The notes beneath the pieces are model-generated. The model saw nothing but the letters and a program-made list of their open reading frames with translations, made no database searches and was not told the origin of the DNA. Below are positions 58,869 through 64,000 of a stretch of DNA of 64,000 nucleotides, one piece after another. Position 1 is the first letter of the stretch; each line of letters opens with the position of its first letter. The DNA lies in assembly GCA_044230315.1 (NCBI GenBank), contig JBGARJ010000003.1:62001-126000 (forward strand), in the 5' to 3' direction. This stretch comes from M3007 sp044230315. Lineage in GTDB: Bacteria > Bacteroidota > Bacteroidia > Chitinophagales > Saprospiraceae. The translations under genes and the position numbers were made by a program.

Positions 58869-59678
58869 ATGAAGAACAAATCCTTGCTTGTTGCGCTTAT
58901 GATGATAGCCGGCTGGCAGTTGCTCACCAGTGCTTTGCGCGATCCCAATAACCCACCTGTCGCCCGTACCGGCGCACCCGGCGAAACAACCTGCGCCGCC
59001 TCGGGATGCCACAGCGGGGGCTCCTTCACCGGTACCGTCGCCATCAGCGGTGTCCCCGACACGGTGGTACCCAACCAATCCTATACGGTAACGCTGACAC
59101 ATGCCAGCAATGCCGTCCGGTCGGGCTTTGAACTGACCTGCCTCGACGGCGGTAATGTCAAATGTGGCGCCCTTACCGCCGGATCGGGTTGCTCCACCGG
59201 CAGTAATGTCAGCTCCGGCCGGCAGTATGTGCGTCAGTCTACCCCCAAAAACCTGAGCGGCGGGTCTACATCGTGGACCTTTACATGGAAGGCTCCGGCG
59301 ACCGCTTTCAACAACGCCGCCACCTTTTATTTTACCAGCCTGGCGGCGAATGGCAACGGCAACAATTCGGGCGATAATGTGCTGATCGGCACCAAAAACG
59401 TCGTTTTCCAAACCAGCGTCGTAGCCACACACGAATCGGCCCAACCGGGCTGGTTGAAATTGTACCCAACCGTCGTCAATATGGAACTGCACCTCGACCT
59501 CACGGATGCTACTGCCGGCACACTCCGGCTTTACGATCAACATGGCCGCCTGGTGCTGCAAACGGCGTTGACCGGAAGCAACAATATCGTACCGGTCAAC
59601 ACGGTACCGCATGGACTCTACCTGGCGCAAATAACGGCTGGCGGCCGCCAGTCGACACAAAAACTGCTGGTGGAGTAA
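58869..59678 (+). CDS. secreted choice-of-anchor V (reeler-like) protein with T9SS type A domain
   Basis: 269 residues. Signal peptide SLLVALMMIAGWQLLTSA. After it comes RTGAPGETTCAASGCHSGGS (CX4CH, about residues 33-52), then a reeler/choice-of-anchor V beta-domain (VPNQSYTVTLTHASNAVRSG, WTFTWKAPATAFNNAATFYF). The C-terminal T9SS type A sorting domain is LKLYPTVVNMELHLDL...VPHGLYLAQITAGGRQS. The GAPGE-x-TCA-x-SGCHSGG opening is a family hallmark. A good terminator follows. Function unknown. Confidence 0.88.
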   Translation: MKNKSLLVALMMIAGWQLLTSALRDPNNPPVARTGAPGETTCAASGCHSGGSFTGTVAISGVPDTVVPNQSYTVTLTHASNAVRSGFELTCLDGGNVKCGALTAGSGCSTGSNVSSGRQYVRQSTPKNLSGGSTSWTFTWKAPATAFNNAATFYFTSLAANGNGNNSGDNVLIGTKNVVFQTSVVATHESAQPGWLKLYPTVVNMELHLDLTDATAGTLRLYDQHGRLVLQTALTGSNNIVPVNTVPHGLYLAQITAGGRQSTQKLLVE

Positions 59679-59722
59679 TAATCCGGATTCTGGTGGTAAA
59701 CACGCTTTACCAAACCCTTTTG

Positions 59723-59757
59723 CCTTCTGCAGTCCTGGCGATCGCAGAAGGTTTTTT
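59723..59757 (+). terminator. intrinsic terminator
   Basis: Stem CCTTCTGC (59723-59730) with GCAGAAGG (59744-59751), 13-base loop, then six T residues. It lies 45 bases after the stop of 58869-59678. Confidence 0.85.
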
Positions 59758-59858
59758 ATTGGAACCATCAACAGGCTGGGCAGCTTGAAATTCCGGCTGC
59801 GGAATCAGCTGGTACATGTAAAAGAAACCGATACATTTACTCCGAAAAACACCTGGTT

Positions 59859-60398
59859 ATGAAACATACTGCCACCCTGTTGCTGCTCGCCGGTTTGCCG
59901 TTGGCCTCCATGCCGGCCCAAGACGCCAAAGCGCCCCGGTTGGAAAAAACAGCGATCGGCTCGTCCGGCTGCTCGGCGTACCTGCCCGCAGAAATGCCGG
60001 AATTTGAGTTGACCTATTCCGAAGACAATGCCGAAGTGTACACCGCTTCCATGGATATCGACAGCTTTACCTTCGGTTGTATCGCCGTCAAATTCGCCGA
60101 ACCGTTTACCGACAGCGATCTCGACGATATGGAGGAACTCCTGATATCGTACATGGATTACCTGAAAGAGGCCTTCGAGATCACTGGTTCGGCCGGGTAC
60201 GGGCGCGGCCATACCCTGGAGGCTTATCCGGATGCCCGTGGCGTGCTCGATTATTGGGAAGACGCCCAACATAACCAATACAAAGTAATGGGTTGGGTCA
60301 ACCAAAATAACCTCGGGTTTTTGTACATCGCAGGGCCGGGCGAGTACCCCTTTGCCAATTTGCAGGACATGTACCTCAACGGCTGGCGATTCGAATAA
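59859..60398 (+). CDS. secreted protein of unknown function
   Basis: 179 residues with signal peptide KHTATLLLLAGLPLASMPAQ. Mature part: GSSGCSAYLPAEMPEFELTY, ASMDIDSFTFGCIAVKFAEP, LDDMEELLISYMDYLKEAFE, DYWEDAQHNQYKVMGWVNQN and LQDMYLNGWRFE. A mixed alpha/beta fold with two Cys is expected. I do not recognise the family. It stands alone between a terminator and the convergent smc gene. Confidence 0.75.
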   Translation: MKHTATLLLLAGLPLASMPAQDAKAPRLEKTAIGSSGCSAYLPAEMPEFELTYSEDNAEVYTASMDIDSFTFGCIAVKFAEPFTDSDLDDMEELLISYMDYLKEAFEITGSAGYGRGHTLEAYPDARGVLDYWEDAQHNQYKVMGWVNQNNLGFLYIAGPGEYPFANLQDMYLNGWRFE

Positions 60399-60455
60399 GA
60401 CAGGTTTGGGGCCGGATCGCAAAATTTCGAGCCACTAACTAAGTCCTTGCGCGCG

Positions 60456-63400
60456 CTAACCGGCTTCAAACACCAGCGCCTCGTGACTGAGCTGCCGGAA
60501 GTCGACCGGAGCGACTGCCGAAACTCCCTGTTCGGGCATGTACACACCGTAAATAGTGTCGACGGCGGCCATGGTGGCTTTGTTGTGGGTCACCACGATA
60601 AACTGTGAATCTTTGGAGAACTCCCGGATGATCCGGTTGAATTTTTCGATGTTGGCATCGTCCAGCGGAGCGTCCACTTCATCGAAAATACAAAACGGCG
60701 CAGGTTTGAGCAGGTACAGCGCAAACAGCAGGGCGGTAGCGGTGAGGGTCTTTTCTCCACCCGACAATTGCGCAATCGTCTGCGGCCGTTTGCCCTTGGG
60801 CTTGGCGATGATATTGATGTCCGATTCGAGCGGATTATCGGGCGTGGTGAGCAGCAGGTCGGCCGTATCTTCTTCGGTGAACAGGGTGCGGAATACTTTG
60901 ATAAAATTCTCGCGCACCTCGGCGAACGATTCGAGGAAACGCTGGGTCGCGGTTTCCTCGATCTCTTTCATGGTTTGGAGCAGGTTTTGCTTGGCGGCGA
61001 GGATATCGTCGCGCTGGCCGGCTATGCTGTCGTACCGCTCTTTGATCTCGTTGTAGGCCTCGATGGCCAGGGGGTTGATCTCGCCGTAAGTATCGAGCCG
61101 GCGTTTGAGGTTGTTGACCTCCCGCTCGAGCGTTTCGCGGTCGTACTGCAGGTTGGGTTCGTTGTTGATGACGTCGTTGACCGACATGCCGAATTCGGCG
61201 CGGAGCCGTTCGCCGATGGCGGTAATATCGAACTTAACATCGCCGAATTTATCCTTCAGCCGGTTGATCAGGCCTTGCAGGTCCTGTTGTTTGCGGTACA
61301 GTTCGCGCAATTGGTTTTCGCGTTCGTGGATCTCATTGCGGGCCTTGAAATAGACCTGTTCGGCTTCGCTGAGGGTAGCTTCCTGGGCCTTTTTCTCGGC
61401 GTAGCCGGCGGTTAGTTCCTGCTCCAGCCGGGCGATATCGGCCTGGATCAGGCCGAGTTCTTCTTCGTTTTTGGTTTTGAGGCTTTGGTTTTGCTGGGTT
61501 TGGGCGCGCAGCTCCGCCAGGCGGTTCTCGCGAAACGTGAGCTCCTGCTGGAACGCGCTCACCTTGTTTTGCTGGCGGATGAACTCGATATTTTTCTGGT
61601 TGTACTCGTGGCTGTTCTGGCTCAGTTGTTCGGCCACTTCGCGGAAGGAGCCGTCGGCGCTGGTTAACCGTTCGCGCAAGGCGGTGGCGGCGGCCTGTTT
61701 GGCGTCGAGATCGGTCTCGATGGCGGCGTTGCTGGCTTCGAGTTGGACGATCAGTTCGCCGCTTTGGGCGGCCTGAGCGTCGAAATTGCGGACGAAGGTG
61801 GCGATGTTGTCGAGCCGGGCACGGAAGCCGGCTTGTTCGGATTGGAGGCGGCCCAGGGCTTCGCGTTCGCGCGTGAGGAGCGCCGACTGGTCGGCGTTGC
61901 GCAGGCTTTGCAGGTGGGTGCGGAGCGTTGCGAGGCGGTTGTTGAAGTCCGTTTCCGCGGCTTCGAGTTTGCGGATGTCGGTTTCCAGGATCTCCAGGTT
62001 CTTTTTCCGGCCGATTTTTTTTCCTTCAAACAAGCCGACCGAACCGCCGCTGAGGCTGAACCGCCGGCGCACGAAGGCGCCCGATTTGGACAGGAGCACC
62101 GTGCCGTTTCCTTCACCGCCTGCAAGGGGTGTTTGGGCGGCGGAATTGTCGTCGACGATCAGCACATTTTCCAGTAAATAAGCCACCAGGGGCCGGTATT
62201 GGGCGTCTACCTCTACCAGGTCGATGGCTTGCTGGCCGGCCGGCATCAGGGTAAGAGGCATTTCGTAACGGGCGAAGGCGTCGAGCAGGAAAAAATTGGC
62301 CCGGCCTTTCTGGCTTTTGCCGAGGAGTTGAATGGCCTGGATGGCTGCCTCCGCGTTGGGCACCACGTAGTAGTTGAGGTAGGGTTCGAGGTAGTTTTCG
62401 ATGATAACGCGGTATTCCTCGCGCACGTAGATCAGGTCGCTGAGCAGCGGGCAGTTTTTGGCCCAGTCTTTTTGCTGGCTGAGAAACTTGATGCTTTCCG
62501 GAAAGCCTTCAAGACTTTCCACCATGCTTTTGGTGAGTTTAAACTCGTTGCGTTTGGCGTCGAGGATGCGGTTGTGGTCGGCCAGTTTTTTGGTCATGGC
62601 CTCGATGTCCTGTTCTGTTCCGGCGATGTCTTTGCGGCGTTTTTCCTCGATGGCTTCGGCGCCGGCGATCTTGTTCTGCTGAGCGGCGACCGATTGGTCC
62701 AGCTGTGCGATTTTGCCGTCGAGGTCCTGCATTTCGATGCGGCGGGCGGCCACGTCGGCCAGCGTACGTTCCACATCGCGGCGGAGGTTTTCGATCTGGT
62801 TTTGCTGGACGGCTTTTTGTTTTTCGAGTTCGACGATGGCGCGTTCGACGGTTTGTTGTTCGCGGATAAATTCGTCGAGGTTGCCCTTGAGCAGGTTGTG
62901 GTCCGAACGCACCTTTTCGAGTACCTGTTTGGCTTGTTCGAGGGCGGCTTCGAGTTCGGCCTCGAGGCGTTTTTCGGCGTTCAGGTCGGTCTGATACCCT
63001 TCTATTTCGGCCCCCAGTTGGCGCATGGTATCGCCGGCGCGGGTGATCTGGTCGTCGAGCCGGCGGATATCCTGCTCTACGAAAGAGCCTTTTTGCGCCA
63101 GCATATTTTTTTCATTCTCCTTCCCGCGGATCCGGCCGGTGAGGCGGTTTACTTCCTGCTGTTGTTCGGAGAGGGAGGTCTCTTTATCGGTGTGGCTTTT
63201 GCGGTGGGCCTCGATCTCGGCTTCGAACTGGCGGGCTTTGGCCTCGGCGCCGCGGTAGTTGTCTTCTTCGCGGGTGATCTGTTCTTCCAGTTCTTTATAG
63301 GTTTTGCGGTGCCGGGCCAGGTTGTGCACGGCCAGCTCGACGCTGAGGTTTTTGTATTCGGCCTTGAGTTCGTAGAATTTTTGGGTGCGCAGGGCCTGCT

Positions 63401-64000
63401 TTTCGAGTTTTTTCAATTGATCTTCGATCTCGTACAGCAAATCCTCCACGCGGTCGAGGTCGGCGCTGGTGGCTTCGAGTTTGAGTTGGGTCTCATGTTT
63501 GCGGGCCTTGTATTTGCTGACGCCGGCGGCTTGCTCGAACATGCGCCGACGCGCCTGCTCGCGATCGCTGAGCAGGTCTTCCACCATGTTGAGCGCAATG
63601 ATCGCGTACGAATCGGCGCCGATGCCCGTGTCGAGGAACAGCGAGGTGATGTCCTTGAGGCGGCAGGGCACGCCGTTGAGGCGGTATTCGCTTTCGCCGC
63701 TGCGGTAGAGCAGGCGGCTGATCGTGACCGTGGAATACTCGGTCGGAAGGATGTTTTTGGAATTCTCGAAGGTGAGCGCCACCTGTGCGATCTGGCCTTC
63801 CTTGCGCTTTTTGGTGCCGTTGAAGATCACGCTGGACATCTTGTCGAGGCGCAACTGGCTGCTCTTTTGCTCGCCCAAAACCCAGCGCACGGCATCCACC
63901 ACGTTGCTTTTGCCCGAACCGTTGGGCCCGACCACGCCGGTCACGTCGGCGTTGAAATGAATGACCGTTTCGTTGGCAAAACTTTTAAAGCCCTTGAGTT
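60456..64000 (-). CDS. smc: chromosome segregation ATPase Smc, N-terminus cut by window edge
   Basis: At least 1180 residues visible. The frame runs past 64000; the codons before VTGVVGPNGSGKSNVVDAV read LKGFKSFANETVIHFNAD, the standard Smc opening, so only the first few residues are missing. Walker A is GPNGSGKSN, followed by RWVLGEQ. Two long coiled-coil arms (about plus-strand 61200-62000 and 62500-63450) flank the hinge (about 62000-62520, with FLSQQKDWAKNCPLL). The C-terminal ABC signature LSGGEKTLTATALLFALYL and Walker B CIFDEVDAPLDDANIEKF follow. It is the core of the Smc-ScpAB condensin. Confidence 0.97.
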   Translation of the reverse strand, partial: LKGFKSFANETVIHFNADVTGVVGPNGSGKSNVVDAVRWVLGEQKSSQLRLDKMSSVIFNGTKKRKEGQIAQVALTFENSKNILPTEYSTVTISRLLYRSGESEYRLNGVPCRLKDITSLFLDTGIGADSYAIIALNMVEDLLSDREQARRRMFEQAAGVSKYKARKHETQLKLEATSADLDRVEDLLYEIEDQLKKLEKQALRTQKFYELKAEYKNLSVELAVHNLARHRKTYKELEEQITREEDNYRGAEAKARQFEAEIEAHRKSHTDKETSLSEQQQEVNRLTGRIRGKENEKNMLAQKGSFVEQDIRRLDDQITRAGDTMRQLGAEIEGYQTDLNAEKRLEAELEAALEQAKQVLEKVRSDHNLLKGNLDEFIREQQTVERAIVELEKQKAVQQNQIENLRRDVERTLADVAARRIEMQDLDGKIAQLDQSVAAQQNKIAGAEAIEEKRRKDIAGTEQDIEAMTKKLADHNRILDAKRNEFKLTKSMVESLEGFPESIKFLSQQKDWAKNCPLLSDLIYVREEYRVIIENYLEPYLNYYVVPNAEAAIQAIQLLGKSQKGRANFFLLDAFARYEMPLTLMPAGQQAIDLVEVDAQYRPLVAYLLENVLIVDDNSAAQTPLAGGEGNGTVLLSKSGAFVRRRFSLSGGSVGLFEGKKIGRKKNLEILETDIRKLEAAETDFNNRLATLRTHLQSLRNADQSALLTREREALGRLQSEQAGFRARLDNIATFVRNFDAQAAQSGELIVQLEASNAAIETDLDAKQAAATALRERLTSADGSFREVAEQLSQNSHEYNQKNIEFIRQQNKVSAFQQELTFRENRLAELRAQTQQNQSLKTKNEEELGLIQADIARLEQELTAGYAEKKAQEATLSEAEQVYFKARNEIHERENQLRELYRKQQDLQGLINRLKDKFGDVKFDITAIGERLRAEFGMSVNDVINNEPNLQYDRETLEREVNNLKRRLDTYGEINPLAIEAYNEIKERYDSIAGQRDDILAAKQNLLQTMKEIEETATQRFLESFAEVRENFIKVFRTLFTEEDTADLLLTTPDNPLESDINIIAKPKGKRPQTIAQLSGGEKTLTATALLFALYLLKPAPFCIFDEVDAPLDDANIEKFNRIIREFSKDSQFIVVTHNKATMAAVDTIYGVYMPEQGVSAVAPVDFRQLSHEALVFEAG

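Noticed and set aside
1..64000. Prophage, insertion sequence, CRISPR array, rRNA or tRNA
   Set aside because: No integrase, transposase, phage structural gene, direct-repeat array or RNA gene pattern could be seen in genes or spacers; small RNAs cannot be excluded by eye.

Overview
This 64-kb window comes from a Bacteroidota chromosome. The best fit is Saprospiria (a Lewinella- or Haliscomenobacter-like organism), but that is inference from style, with no database match. The pointers are type IX secretion (T9SS) C-terminal sorting domains on several secreted proteins, SprB-like repeats, TTG...TAnnTTTG promoters, weak or absent Shine-Dalgarno sequences, many ATGA/GTGA/TAATG gene overlaps, and DUF1800-DUF1501 and MuiA-type proteins. 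GC is well above 50% in genes and drops sharply in a few spacers. I see no rRNA, tRNA, CRISPR array, transposase or phage gene.

Region 1 (2-1615, plus) is the end of a biotin-dependent acyl-CoA carboxylase beta subunit gene. Its true start probably lies left of the window.

Region 2 (1624-35204, all minus) is a large Wzx/Wzy-type exopolysaccharide, capsule or O-antigen locus of about 25 genes, transcribed right to left. It starts with WlbB- and WlbA-like enzymes for a diacetamido-uronic acid, the Wzc tyrosine autokinase and the Wzx flippase. Two GT2 transferases follow, then a CDP-hexose module (RfbF, RfbG, 3,5-epimerase, DegT aminotransferase, NeuD/PglD acetyltransferase). Next come a CgeB-like glycosyltransferase, a Wzy/ligase-like membrane protein, a GT4 transferase, a deacetylase, and a block that looks built for amide or acyl decoration (an AsnB without its glutaminase Cys, two tandem CelD/FemAB-like acyltransferases, an ATP-grasp ligase, GT4, a complete AsnB, a deacetylase, another FemAB-like protein). 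The locus ends with DUF354, a WbpP-type UDP-GlcNAc 4-epimerase, a deacetylase-like protein, an unusual sugar-1-phosphate transferase, and a coupled deacetylase-like/formyltransferase-like pair. An AT-rich spacer with two long perfect inverted repeats lies upstream of its first gene. No Wza-type outer-membrane exporter is present in the window.

Region 3 (35730-47387) holds a large T9SS cargo protein, a DUF1800-DUF1501 pair with a terminator, a haem-binding-domain protein with a clear promoter, two paralogous 114-residue membrane proteins flanking a GNAT acetyltransferase, and a convergent M16 zinc peptidase behind a REP-like hairpin.

Region 4 (47768-60398) is mixed. It has a GT39-like membrane protein, a DUF2452 protein, a probable effector-associated-domain/TM/TPR protein next to an LPP20-like secreted protein, MuiA, an LVIVD-repeat T9SS protein, a YciI-domain lipoprotein, an ECF sigma factor coupled to a TM/beta-barrel-like protein, a His-rich lipoprotein, two consecutive genes with CX4CH haem-like motifs, and a secreted protein of unknown function.

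Region 5 (60456-64000, minus) is the chromosome segregation ATPase Smc, cut by the right edge of the window near its N-terminus.

The most interesting parts are the sugar chemistry implied by region 2, the sugar transferase lacking its membrane helix, the EAD-like membrane protein, and the sigma/barrel pair.
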